Source: Candidatus Opimibacter skivensis (GTDB taxonomy: Bacteria; Bacteroidota; Bacteroidia; Chitinophagales; Saprospiraceae). From it: a stretch of DNA of 64,000 nt. The DNA is taken from the NCBI GenBank assembly GCA_016721905.1, contig JADKHH010000003.1, forward strand, positions 124,001 to 188,000. The letters are read 5' to 3'. The position numbers and the translations under genes are program-made. Shown in pieces: positions 55,633 to 64,000 of the stretch (its first letter is position 1; every line of letters begins with the position of its first letter). The notes below the pieces were generated by a model. That model saw nothing but the letters and a program-made list of their open reading frames with translations. It was not told where the DNA came from and did not search any database.

Positions 55633-56283
55633 ATGAACCGAATACTAAACCTGGTAGCCACAGAGGCACGCATTGAGCTTCGGGAACGATCAGCTCTGTC
55701 AGGTATAGTTTTATATGTGCTTTCTTCCGCTTTTATTGTGTTTTCGATCTGGAAGCAGCTGCCACCGAAAGAGTGGGGCCTGACATTCTGGGTTATTTTT
55801 CTCTTCTGCTCCCTGATGGCCGTTTTAAAAACATTTGGGAGAGAGAGCGAAGGGCGTTACTTCTATTATTACACTCTTTATCATCCCCTGGAGCTTTTTG
55901 CTGCCAAAGTGATTTACAACCTTCTCCTCCTGGTCTTTATTTTCTTTGTTCTTTGGTTTGTCTTGTTTGTGATGGCAGGCAATCCCATCTTGCGGATCGG
56001 ATGGTTTTTCGTTACAGGTCTTATGTCTGCTATTGGCCTTTCTTTTCTGTTGACCCTGATCACTTCGATTGCCATCAAAACCCAGCAGAATGCATCCTTA
56101 ACGGCGGTTATGGCATTGCCGCTGATGATTCCCTTGCTCATCAATATCCTTCGGTTGACAGCATATGCATCAGGTACCACACCGGATGAAAACCCATGGA
56201 ATGAAATGATGCTCTTGTCCAGCATTATATCCCTGGTCATTGGCATGTCTCTCTGGTTGTTTCCCTATCTTTGGCGTTCATAA
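55633..56283 (+). CDS. ccmB: Heme exporter protein CcmB
   Basis: Membrane subunit of the CcmAB transporter that drives System I cytochrome c maturation. The 216-residue protein has six membrane helices and the family pattern ATEARIELRERSALSGIVLYVLS at the N-terminus, then GRESEGRYFYYYTLYHP. The stop codon overlaps the ccmC start (TAATG). Its ATPase partner is not adjacent; the CcmA-like gene at 783 is a candidate. Confidence 0.9.
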   Translation: MNRILNLVATEARIELRERSALSGIVLYVLSSAFIVFSIWKQLPPKEWGLTFWVIFLFCSLMAVLKTFGRESEGRYFYYYTLYHPLELFAAKVIYNLLLLVFIFFVLWFVLFVMAGNPILRIGWFFVTGLMSAIGLSFLLTLITSIAIKTQQNASLTAVMALPLMIPLLINILRLTAYASGTTPDENPWNEMMLLSSIISLVIGMSLWLFPYLWRS

Positions 56284-57356
56284 TGATGCAGGAATCAACT
56301 ACGAATTCATCTTTTCGGCTGGCTGCCTGGAAATGGGCTGCCATGATCATCCTGATCTTCGTTTTCATAGCCGGTTGGATAGTTCCCCTCAAACCCGGGA
56401 TCATCAAAGTCACCCCAGACAGAGCTGTGGCAGGAGAAATGATAGTGGTGGATGTCGTTGGCTACAACTCATTTTACCTCACGGACACCACAAAATTAAG
56501 AGCCTGGCTACGATTGGCCGGCGATACGGTCATCCAGGCTCATCATATCCAGGCATGGGACGATCGGAATTTAGCGGCTAGTTTTTACATCCCTTCAGTA
56601 TTTCCGGTCAGGCAGGAAGCTTACCCGCTCACCCTTGTGCTGGATCATGGTTCAGAAGGAACTAGCATACTTCCAAATGCAATTTTTATCACCCCGGCTT
56701 CAGAGCAGGATACAGCAGAAATGAAGCTTTGGTTTCGGGACAAGATTGAGCATGTCCACGAAAAGGCGGGTATCCAATATCCTTTTCGCAATATTCTCTC
56801 TGAGACTATCCGCAATACGTATTTTCATGTACCCATGTGGTTTTGTATGATTATCCTGTTTGGCGTCAGTGCATGGTATAGCCTGCAGTACTATCGGAAT
56901 GGGGATATTGATTTTGATCGCAGGAGTGTGGCCTTTATTAAGGTAGGACTAGTTTTTGGAGTGCTGGGTATGGTCACAGGGATGCTGTGGGCTAAAAACA
57001 CCTGGAATGCATATTGGAGTTGGGATGTCAAGCAAAATATGTCAGCTATCTCCCTGCTCATCTACGCAGCCCTTATGGTGATGAGGTCATCCGTGGAGGA
57101 TGAAATGCAGAAAGCGAGGTTGACAGCGGGCTATAATATGTTCGCTTTTGTGCTCCTGATCCCTCTATTGTTTATCATACCGAGGATGACAGATAGCCTG
57201 CATCCGGGCAACGGGGGTAATCCTGCCCTGGGCGGTGAGGACCTTGATAATACTATGCGCATGGTCTTTTACCCTGCGGTGATAGGATTTATTCTTCTTG
57301 GCTTGTGGATCAGCCAGTTAGTGTACAGAACGGACAAGCTAAAAGGAAACCTGTGA
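56283..57356 (+). CDS. ccmC: Cytochrome c biogenesis protein CcmC/CcsA-type with periplasmic insertion
   Basis: A 357-residue heme-handling membrane protein. Core: about six helices, the tryptophan-rich WD motif TWNAYWSWD (about 239-247) and flanking histidines (HVPMW and SLHPGNGG) that would bind heme. Between the first helix (about 18-36) and the core lies an unusual domain of about 110 residues with an Ig/IPT-like beta pattern (PGIIKVTPDRAVAGEMIVV). Start at 56283 overlaps the ccmB stop; the TTG four codons earlier is unlikely. Downstream CcmD is 44 bp away. Confidence 0.9.
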   Translation: MMQESTTNSSFRLAAWKWAAMIILIFVFIAGWIVPLKPGIIKVTPDRAVAGEMIVVDVVGYNSFYLTDTTKLRAWLRLAGDTVIQAHHIQAWDDRNLAASFYIPSVFPVRQEAYPLTLVLDHGSEGTSILPNAIFITPASEQDTAEMKLWFRDKIEHVHEKAGIQYPFRNILSETIRNTYFHVPMWFCMIILFGVSAWYSLQYYRNGDIDFDRRSVAFIKVGLVFGVLGMVTGMLWAKNTWNAYWSWDVKQNMSAISLLIYAALMVMRSSVEDEMQKARLTAGYNMFAFVLLIPLLFIIPRMTDSLHPGNGGNPALGGEDLDNTMRMVFYPAVIGFILLGLWISQLVYRTDKLKGNL

Positions 57357-57400
57357 AGTTGAATAAATCTTGTCATATTTATGGGCTTTTTCAACCATCT

Positions 57401-57616
57401 ATGAGCATCAAAACCATATTGACTTTCCTCCTCCTGATGATACTCCAGACTGCGCATGCAGAAGGGGAATCAACACCTGATTTTATCAGGAGTATTGGTA
57501 AAATATATGTAGTAGCAGGCGTTTGCCTGATTATCCTGATCACTCTGTTTATCTATATGATCCGGTTGGATCGAAAAATTTCAAGAATCGAAAAACGGCA
57601 AAAAAATGAGTACTAA
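57401..57616 (+). CDS. ccmD: CcmD family protein
   Basis: A 71-residue small membrane protein: signal-like N-terminus (about 1-20), one membrane helix (about 32-53) and a basic tail with RLDRKISRIEKRQ, typical of the CcmD partner of CcmC. It helps release holo-CcmE in System I. The end overlaps the glutamate dehydrogenase start by 11 bp. No ccmE, ccmF or ccmH lie nearby. Confidence 0.82.
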   Translation: MSIKTILTFLLLMILQTAHAEGESTPDFIRSIGKIYVVAGVCLIILITLFIYMIRLDRKISRIEKRQKNEY

Positions 57617-59033
57617 CACAAGTAAACACCTTAGCTTTTTCGAAAGCGTCAACAGGAATTTTGATAAGGCTTCAGTTCATACCTCCATTCCGAAAGGACT
57701 GCTTGAGCAAATCAAGGTATGCAATGCAGTATACGAAATGACCTTTCCTGTGAAGATCGGCAATACCTATCAGGTTATTGAAGCCTTCCGGGTTCAACAT
57801 AGTCATCACCGCCTGCCTACCAAGGGAGGTATACGTTTCAGCCATCTTGTCAATCGGGATGAGGTAATGGCTCTGGCAGCTTTGATGAGCTACAAATGCG
57901 CCCTTGTCGATGTGCCTTTTGGAGGTGCTAAGGGTGGTGTTAAGATCAGCCCCAGGAAATATACTGAAGAGCAACTTGAAAAAATCACCCGACGTTACAC
58001 GACTGAATTGATCCGTAAAAATTTTATCGGTCCGGGCCTTGACGTGCCTGCTCCAGATTATGGGACCGGAAGTCGTGAGATGGCCTGGATTCTGGATACC
58101 TACCAGACCTTTAACCATGGAGAAATTGATGCGGCAGCTTGTGTTACTGGAAAGCCTGAAAGCCAAAATGGTATCAAGGGCAGAACCGAGGCCACAGGAC
58201 GTGGAGTTTTCTATGGTATCCGGCAGTTTTTATCTTATGCAGATGATGCAAAAGCAGTAGGACTCGAACCAGGAATTGGTGGAAAAACAATGGTCATACA
58301 AGGCCTCGGAAATGTTGGATCCTATTCAGGTATGATTTCACAAACTGAAGGTGATGTCAAAGTGATAGGTGTATCTGAGATGGAAGGTACCATCTACAGC
58401 GAAAAGGGAATCAATATTGAAAAGTTGGTCAAGTACCGCAAGGACAAAGGTTCAATCCTTGGTTTCCCGGGCACAAAGACGTTGCCGGATCGTGAAGACT
58501 GGGTGGCTATCGAATGTGATATTCTTGTTCCCGCTGCATTAGAAAACCAGATACATACAGGCAATGCCAAAAAAGTAAAAGCAAAAATTATTGCGGAAGC
58601 AGCCAACGGCCCTGTAACATCAGAAGCAGCTGATATATTAGCTAAAAAAGGAATTGTCATCTTGCCGGATATGTATCTGAATGCAGGTGGTGTTACAGTT
58701 TCCTATTTTGAATGGTTAAAAAATCTTTCACACATGCGCTTCGGTCGTATGGAGAAAAGATTCCAGGAGAATTCGCTGAGCAATCTTTTGTCAACGGTAG
58801 AAAGGCTCACCGGGCAAAATGTAAGTAACAGGGAAAAGAACGTATTGACGCACGGTGCAGATGAAATCGATCTGGTACGCTCCGGTCTGGAAGACACCAT
58901 GGTCAATGCATACGATGAAATCAGGGAGACCATGAAGCGCAAAAAGACCATTGAAGATCTCAGGTCCGCAGCGTTTGTGGTGGCATTGAATAAAATTTCA
59001 GGGGATTATGTCCGTTTAGGTATCTTCCCATAG
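57606..59033 (+). CDS. Glu/Leu/Phe/Val dehydrogenase (glutamate dehydrogenase type)
   Basis: A 475-residue amino acid dehydrogenase. KGGIRFSHLVNRDEVMALAALMSYKCALVDVPFGGAKGG has the substrate lysines, PAPDYGTGSREMAWI carries the catalytic Asp, and GLGNVGSYSG is the NAD(P) loop. It links 2-oxoglutarate with glutamate. The gene is fused to the ccm operon by an 11-bp overlap, a neighbourhood seen in other Bacteroidota, and followed by an Lrp regulator that could respond to an amino acid. Confidence 0.93.
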   Translation: MSTNTSKHLSFFESVNRNFDKASVHTSIPKGLLEQIKVCNAVYEMTFPVKIGNTYQVIEAFRVQHSHHRLPTKGGIRFSHLVNRDEVMALAALMSYKCALVDVPFGGAKGGVKISPRKYTEEQLEKITRRYTTELIRKNFIGPGLDVPAPDYGTGSREMAWILDTYQTFNHGEIDAAACVTGKPESQNGIKGRTEATGRGVFYGIRQFLSYADDAKAVGLEPGIGGKTMVIQGLGNVGSYSGMISQTEGDVKVIGVSEMEGTIYSEKGINIEKLVKYRKDKGSILGFPGTKTLPDREDWVAIECDILVPAALENQIHTGNAKKVKAKIIAEAANGPVTSEAADILAKKGIVILPDMYLNAGGVTVSYFEWLKNLSHMRFGRMEKRFQENSLSNLLSTVERLTGQNVSNREKNVLTHGADEIDLVRSGLEDTMVNAYDEIRETMKRKKTIEDLRSAAFVVALNKISGDYVRLGIFP

Positions 59034-59076
59034 TCATCCGTAGCAGACATTTATTTAAAGGATAAAAGGTATACAC

Positions 59077-59556
59077 ATGATCGAGGATCTTGACAAGATT
59101 GATTTTCAGATACTGCGGCTATTGCAGGAGAATAGTAATATCACAAACCTGAGCCTTTCGAAGAGAATCGGTTTGTCTCCTGCCCCTACACTCGAGCGTG
59201 TAAAGAAGCTGGAGAAGAACGGGATCATTAAGAGCTACCATGCTGAGGTTGATCCACTAGCGCTAGGACTGACGGTCAAGACGTTTATACTTGTCAATAT
59301 CGGATGGCATAAGCAAAATGCATCAGAGAATTTTCTCCAAAAGGTGAATGAGATCGATGAAGTTGCAGAATGCAACATCATCACAGGAGATGGCGATTTT
59401 CTGCTCAAGGTGATCTGTAAGGACTTGCAGGCATATCAAAACCTGCTGTTCAATGTATTGTCCCAGATTCCGGAGGTAGAGCGGTTGAAGACATTGATGA
59501 CCCTTTCAACCGTCAAGAACAGGAAAGTGCTACCATTGAACTATAATGGAGAGTAA
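59077..59556 (+). CDS. Lrp/AsnC family transcriptional regulator
   Basis: A 159-residue protein with an N-terminal helix-turn-helix (about 8-60: DFQILRLLQENSNITNLSLSKRIGLS, PTLERVKKLEKNGII) and a C-terminal RAM ligand-binding domain (about 67-155). It probably senses an amino acid and may control the upstream dehydrogenase gene, 43 bp away on the same strand (inference). Confidence 0.95.
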   Translation: MIEDLDKIDFQILRLLQENSNITNLSLSKRIGLSPAPTLERVKKLEKNGIIKSYHAEVDPLALGLTVKTFILVNIGWHKQNASENFLQKVNEIDEVAECNIITGDGDFLLKVICKDLQAYQNLLFNVLSQIPEVERLKTLMTLSTVKNRKVLPLNYNGE

Positions 59557-59586
59557 CGCCAGGTTTAAGACAACTGTTACAGGACA

Positions 59587-60366
59587 TTGAGTTCATCATC
59601 TTTGTTGTGGTCCTTTCAGCATCCGGAAGGCAAGGCTTCCTTGCTATTTGGTTCGATGCATATCAGGGATGATCGGGTCTACAAGTTTTGTGATGCCATC
59701 TATCCACTCATCCGGCAGGCTGATGTCTACGTGGGTGAAATGGATTTAACTGATTTACCACAACGTGCTGCTGCACAAGGTTACAATATGTCCGCGTTTT
59801 TCAGGCCTGCCGCGTATAGCAAGCTTCGCAAACAAATCCTGAAGTCCTTTAAGCTGGATATTAACCGGTATGCCCACCTGCATCCGCTGATGATCATGAG
59901 TGCTATATCCCAAAGCATACTGGACAATGACCATTCCGTGTCATTGGATGAACATCTGTGGAATTATGCACAGGATAATCACTTAGAGCTTCAGGGACTG
60001 GAATCCATCCATGAGCAAATGGAGATACTTCATTCCATAAAGCCGGATTCGCTATACAAGCAGATCAAGGATATAAGTACACAACCAGGAAAGCTTAGGA
60101 AATTTTCGGACCGGGCCATTAACTATTATACAAGAGGAGATATCCATCAATTGTACCAACTCACTAAATCCTCCATGCATGAGTTGCGCAAGTTGATCAT
60201 CTATGATCGAAATAGATTGATGATCAGCAGGATTGTAAGGTTTGAACCAGATGTTCGTTATTTTATCACCGTCGGTGCCGGGCACCTGAGCGGATCAACA
60301 GGCATTATTTCCGGATTACGAAAATCAGGATATAAGGTGAGCCCGATTGAATTTGTACCCCATTAG
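59587..60366 (+). CDS. TraB/GumN family protein
   Basis: A 259-residue protein with the two family marks, GSMH near the N-terminus (LLFGSMHIRDDRVYKF, GEMDL) and GAGHLSGSTGII near the C-terminus, both part of the putative metal-binding active site. It has no signal peptide. Biochemical role unsettled; Tiki-type relatives are metalloproteases. The start is TTG at 59587, the first possible codon after an in-frame stop. It ends 4 bp inside the converging DUF6588 gene. Confidence 0.85.
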   Translation: MSSSSLLWSFQHPEGKASLLFGSMHIRDDRVYKFCDAIYPLIRQADVYVGEMDLTDLPQRAAAQGYNMSAFFRPAAYSKLRKQILKSFKLDINRYAHLHPLMIMSAISQSILDNDHSVSLDEHLWNYAQDNHLELQGLESIHEQMEILHSIKPDSLYKQIKDISTQPGKLRKFSDRAINYYTRGDIHQLYQLTKSSMHELRKLIIYDRNRLMISRIVRFEPDVRYFITVGAGHLSGSTGIISGLRKSGYKVSPIEFVPH

Positions 60367-61247
60367 AAGGCAAGTCCGAATCCACCAGACACACTAAGAT
60401 GTTGACTGTAACTGATGGCACTACAGAAGAATAAAGGACCAAGCTTCAATCCGGCGGAGGCCTCCATGATCAGGTTGTTTTGATTTTTCATAAACAAATC
60501 AACATCGTAGGTTTCGTCTCCATCTTCATAGGTATAATGAATCGCAGAACCTGAAGTCTGATACCCTACCATCAACTGTCCTGAAAAAAACTTTCCTGAC
60601 TTTCCCAGATGGACTGATATCAGGTGCTGGTCACTATCGAGATAGTCCCCTGCTTCAATATGATGGTAAAAATATCCAACTGATACATCAACAGGAGCAT
60701 CCTTAAAGTATCCTGTTAAAAAATGTCGTGCCCCGATCCCCAGGAAGTTCACTTTGCCCAAGTCTTTACCCAATGAAAAGGAAAGGAATCTTCCACTTAA
60801 CTCTGAGTGAAGGAAACCACCGATTGTCAGTTGCGGCGTGCCCAGCGTCAATCGGTTCAGGTCATAACCTCCCGGAAAAATATAGAATGTTGAGTCCTCT
60901 CCCTGGAGGATTATATTGGTTCTGTCCCCAATGATTGTTGGTGCTGAGACAGTTTGGGCAGGCTTGAAATCGCCTGATGTATGGCCTGTAAAGGTTCTCA
61001 TGGATTCGGCTGGATAGGAAATAATCGCTTGTGCCTTGAGCCGGAAATAAAAATTGGTATCTGCCTTTGACCACTCCCATACGCCTGTATTGATATTGGA
61101 GGCAAATAAATCAGCCAGGGGTTGGACATAGGGCACGGCATTCTCTCCAAGGTAGGCATCGAGGTAATCCTTGATATTCTGATCCTGCCCCTGCACCACA
61201 TTGGTGAACATCATGAAGCCAGCTATAATTTTGAATATACTTTTCAT
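60363..61247 (-). CDS. Outer-membrane-type hypothetical protein (DUF6588-like)
   Basis: A 294-residue protein with a signal peptide (about 1-20, ending VQGQ) and a C-terminal half of alternating amphipathic strands that ends in aromatic-rich SVSGGFGLAF, the pattern of a beta-barrel with a terminal strand. I place it in a Bacteroidota DUF6588-like group with moderate confidence. Function unknown. It converges with and slightly overlaps the TraB gene. Confidence 0.72.
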   Translation of the reverse strand: MKSIFKIIAGFMMFTNVVQGQDQNIKDYLDAYLGENAVPYVQPLADLFASNINTGVWEWSKADTNFYFRLKAQAIISYPAESMRTFTGHTSGDFKPAQTVSAPTIIGDRTNIILQGEDSTFYIFPGGYDLNRLTLGTPQLTIGGFLHSELSGRFLSFSLGKDLGKVNFLGIGARHFLTGYFKDAPVDVSVGYFYHHIEAGDYLDSDQHLISVHLGKSGKFFSGQLMVGYQTSGSAIHYTYEDGDETYDVDLFMKNQNNLIMEASAGLKLGPLFFCSAISYSQHLSVSGGFGLAF

Positions 61248-61479
61248 CGGTCAGGACTTTTAATAGAATGTTTGCAGATTCAATGATCATGAATCCATTA
61301 ACGAAACAATTGTCACTAAGTACCGAGGGTCAACCAAGATAGAACACCCTTATTTCTTTTAAGTTCTGGTAGCTCTAATACGAGCCTTGCCTGTGTTTAT
61401 CGATGAAATAGAGATGTTGCTCAATTCTTTCTATGTTTATTGTAACAAAATGACCTCTGTAGCGTTTTTCAACGATCAT

Positions 61480-63828
61480 ATGAGCTTATTCCTACAAAGA
61501 ACCATACTAGCCGGCTTTATGTGTTTAGTGTCTTTATCAGGACATGCACAAGTCAGGCATACCATCAGCGGATACGTTAAGGACGATCAATCCGGAGAAA
61601 CACTGATAGGCGCGAATGTTTATCTTGAAAACGACGCCACGACGGGTACGGTCACCAATACATATGGATTTTTTTCCATGACGTTGCCCGAAGGTGTCCA
61701 TCGCATTGTGGTATCCTATCTTGGTTACCAGCACCACGTGGAGGAGCTTACGTTATTATCAAATACAAATCTCAATATCAGTATGGTGCAAGGCATTGAG
61801 ATGCAGGAGGTAGTAGTGGCAGCAAAAGGCGAGGAAGAAGATGAGAACGTACAAAGTACCTCAATGGGGAGGGTCAGTTTACCGATAGAGCAGATTAAAG
61901 TTTTACCTGCTTTACTTGGTGAGGTGGATATATTGAAGACCATACAGTTATTGCCCGGTGTTTCGTCAGCGGGCGAGGGTAGTGCCGGATTTTATGTCAG
62001 GGGAGGAGGTGCTGATCAAAACCTGGTGTTGCTTGATGAAGCTGTGGTCTACAACAGTGGTCATTTTCTAGGCTTCTTCAGCGTGTTTAATTCAGACGCA
62101 ATTAAAAATACAACCCTCATTAAAGGAGGTATTCCTGCCGTCTATGGAGGGCGATTGTCTTCTGTACTGGATATCCAGATGAAAGAGGGTAATAATCAAA
62201 ACTTTCAGGGAGAAGGGGGCATTGGGCTTATTTCATCCAGGCTTACGCTTGAGGGACCTATTGTAAAAGGGAAGAGCAGCTTCCTGGTCAGTGGCCGGCG
62301 CACGTATGGATTTGACCTCGCACAACCTTTTATTCGCCAGACGGATTTCGCAGGGACCAATTATTTCTTCTATGACCTCAATGCGAAAATGAATTACCAG
62401 TTTTCGCAAAAGGACAGGATTTACCTGAGCGGATATTTTGGCAGGGATGTATTGACCTTTGCCCAACCTGGACGTGATTTTCAGTTTACGCTCCCTTATG
62501 GTAATGCAACGGCTACGTTCAGATGGAACCATCTTTTTACAGAGAAATTGTTTTTCAATCTTTCAGCGATCTACAATGATTATCAGTTTAAGGCAGGGTT
62601 TGAACAAGAGGAATTCAACTTTGATATTTTTTCGGGAGTCAGGGATTTTACAGCAAAATTTGATTTTGATTATTTTCCTTCCAATGATCATCAGGTGAAG
62701 ACTGGTATACATGCGACTAAGCACCGCCTGACACCCAACATCATCCGAGGCAGTGCCGGAGAGACTGAGTTTGAAAATACAGCTACCGCCAAGTATGCTA
62801 ATGAGTATGCAATCTACCTTCAGGATGACTGGAAAATAAATCCATGGTTCAGGGTCAATTTAGGATTGCGGGGTACTTTGTTTCAGCAGATCGGACCATA
62901 TACTTCCGGCATCAACGGTGAAGTTTATGAAACAGGTGAAGTCGTCAAAACCTATAGCTCACTCGAGCCAAGAATATTTATAAATACTTCGCTGAATCCG
63001 AATGCTTCATTAAAGGCAGGTGTTACAGCGACAACGCAATACCTCCATCTGGTCAGTAATAGTTCCTCTACATTGCCTGCAGATGTTTGGGTGCCAAGTA
63101 GTGAGATAGTCAAGCCACAGCGTGGATGGCAATACGCAGCAGGGTATTTTCAAAACATCAGGAGGGGTATGTATGAGGCTTCCGTTGAAGCTTATTATAA
63201 ATCATTGCAGGACCAGATCGATTATCGGGAGAGCTATGTTGACAACAGTGTCGATCAGGTCGAAAATGAGTTTGTATTTGGTAGTGGAGAGGCGTATGGC
63301 CTGGAATTTTTTATTCGTAAAAATTCGGGAAAACTCAATGGATGGATAGGGTATACACTGAGCCGGACCGATCGTACATTCCCTGAAATTGAGAATGGCA
63401 GAACCTATCCTACCACATATGACCGTACCCACGATCTCAGTTTTGTTTCCAATTATAATATAAGCCCAAAGCTTATCGCAGGTGTTGTCTTTGTATATGC
63501 TACCGGAAAATCATACACCCCTCCTGAGCGGGTGTACCTGATTGATGGTGAACTGCAGACGGATTATGGGCCTCGCAACAGCCAACGACTTGAGCCCTAC
63601 CACCGAATGGATTTATCCCTTACGTGGATACCGAATCCTACCAGTAAAAAGAACTTCACATCCGAATGGGTATTCTCGGTCTATAATGCCTATAACCGCC
63701 AGAATACTTTTTTCCTCTACACAGATTATGAGACAGACCTTCAATCAGGCACCGCTGAAGTGAAGGCCTACAAAGTCTCCATATTTCCAATTCTTCCATC
63801 TGTCACCTGGAATTTTAAGTTTAAATGA
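61480..63828 (+). CDS. TonB-dependent receptor with carboxypeptidase-regulatory-like domain
   Basis: A 782-residue outer-membrane receptor. Signal peptide (about 1-24, SLSGHAQ), a carboxypeptidase-like domain (about 28-110: ISGYVKDDQSGETLIGANVYLEND, YGFFSMTLPEGVHRIVVSY), plug (VDILKTIQLLPGVSSAGEGSAGFYVRGGGADQNLVLLDEA) and a beta-barrel ending WNFKFK. The ATG at 61480 is chosen because it begins the signal peptide; the ATG at 61450 is possible. The stop codon overlaps the start of a DUF4249 lipoprotein gene, a frequent pair in Bacteroidota, so the two probably form one uptake unit of unknown substrate. Confidence 0.93.
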   Translation: MSLFLQRTILAGFMCLVSLSGHAQVRHTISGYVKDDQSGETLIGANVYLENDATTGTVTNTYGFFSMTLPEGVHRIVVSYLGYQHHVEELTLLSNTNLNISMVQGIEMQEVVVAAKGEEEDENVQSTSMGRVSLPIEQIKVLPALLGEVDILKTIQLLPGVSSAGEGSAGFYVRGGGADQNLVLLDEAVVYNSGHFLGFFSVFNSDAIKNTTLIKGGIPAVYGGRLSSVLDIQMKEGNNQNFQGEGGIGLISSRLTLEGPIVKGKSSFLVSGRRTYGFDLAQPFIRQTDFAGTNYFFYDLNAKMNYQFSQKDRIYLSGYFGRDVLTFAQPGRDFQFTLPYGNATATFRWNHLFTEKLFFNLSAIYNDYQFKAGFEQEEFNFDIFSGVRDFTAKFDFDYFPSNDHQVKTGIHATKHRLTPNIIRGSAGETEFENTATAKYANEYAIYLQDDWKINPWFRVNLGLRGTLFQQIGPYTSGINGEVYETGEVVKTYSSLEPRIFINTSLNPNASLKAGVTATTQYLHLVSNSSSTLPADVWVPSSEIVKPQRGWQYAAGYFQNIRRGMYEASVEAYYKSLQDQIDYRESYVDNSVDQVENEFVFGSGEAYGLEFFIRKNSGKLNGWIGYTLSRTDRTFPEIENGRTYPTTYDRTHDLSFVSNYNISPKLIAGVVFVYATGKSYTPPERVYLIDGELQTDYGPRNSQRLEPYHRMDLSLTWIPNPTSKKNFTSEWVFSVYNAYNRQNTFFLYTDYETDLQSGTAEVKAYKVSIFPILPSVTWNFKFK

Positions 63829-64000
63829 GACAATACATACATATCATTACCATAAGTGTATTCACTTTGTTTCTTACATCCTGCGAAGAAGAATATATTC
63901 CGGTTCCTTCAGGGGATGGTCCGGAATACGTTGTGGAAGGATATCTGGAAGCGGGAGACGACCCAACTCCTCCTTACCTCATCCTGACCAGGTCATTTGA
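63825..64000 (+). CDS. DUF4249 family lipoprotein (partial, cut by window end)
   Basis: The start of a lipoprotein gene, 58 codons and part of another visible. ATG overlaps the upstream TGA (ATGA). The signal peptide has a lipobox (FLTSC, cysteine about 20) and the mature start EEEYIPVPSGDGPEYVVEGYLE fits the DUF4249 family, which is usually paired with a TonB receptor as here. The rest of the gene lies outside the window. Confidence 0.8.
   Translation, partial: MRQYIHIITISVFTLFLTSCEEEYIPVPSGDGPEYVVEGYLEAGDDPTPPYLILTRSF

Overview
This window is chromosomal DNA of a member of the Bacteroidota, most likely from the Saprospiria/Saprospiraceae side of the phylum (the phylum is well supported, the family is inference). 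The evidence is a SusC/SusD pair, a protein with a type IX secretion type B sorting domain, two TonB-dependent receptors with carboxypeptidase-like N-terminal domains, lipoproteins with short Bacteroidota-type lipoboxes, near absence of Shine-Dalgarno sites, and several good matches to the Bacteroidota -7 promoter box TAnnTTTG. It is almost entirely core genome. No prophage, insertion sequence, CRISPR array or defence island is visible.

Layout. 0-10 kb: lpxA overlapping an orphan CcmA-like ABC ATPase; the MerR - M23 peptidase - alaS neighbourhood; an operon of a Gfo/Idh/MocA oxidoreductase, a lipoprotein and a polyprenyl-phosphate sugar transferase; an RRM RNA-binding protein. 10-21 kb: tRNA-Ala beside a damaged tRNA-Ala copy, thiolase, plsC, tRNA-fMet, queD, priA diverging from lysS, a psd-cdsA-CPBP protease operon, and pdxJ. 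21-27.5 kb: a SusC/SusD outer-membrane uptake locus with two accessory lipoproteins, the last broken by frameshifts. 27.6-42.6 kb: xerC, hpf, then tRNA-Thr/Tyr/Gly/Thr, tuf, tRNA-Trp, secE, nusG, rplKAJL and rpoBC, the transcription/translation supercluster in the same order as the E. coli thrU-tyrU-glyT-thrT-tufB block and its neighbours. 42.7-50.6 kb: minus-strand genes for riboflavin synthase, a large T9SS-exported protein, and an operon of a hypothetical gene, era, der, rfbC and rfbD. 50.6-55.4 kb: NadR-like ATPase, nucleoside phosphorylase, ArsC-like protein, a lipoprotein, a LuxE-like enzyme and a peptidoglycan amidase. 55.6-60.4 kb: ccmB-ccmC-ccmD with glutamate dehydrogenase, Lrp and a TraB-family protein. 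60.4-64 kb: an outer-membrane-type hypothetical protein, then a TonB receptor coupled to a DUF4249 lipoprotein that runs off the end.

The most unusual material lies between genes. (1) Purine-rich heptamer or octamer tandem arrays start at, inside or within a few bases of the stop codon of five genes, always with the purine strand as the sense strand. (2) A roughly 105-bp two-armed palindromic element is present twice, with a lone arm elsewhere. (3) A tRNA-Ala copy has its anticodon arm replaced by a 40-nt hairpin. (4) A nested inverted repeat lies between priA and lysS. (5) A palindrome-bearing in-frame insertion lies inside the NadR-like gene.

Five genes (plsC, priA, lysS, the T9SS protein and a SusCD lipoprotein) carry small indels. 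Because priA and lysS are essential or nearly so, and several indels lie in homopolymers, base-calling errors explain at least some of them.
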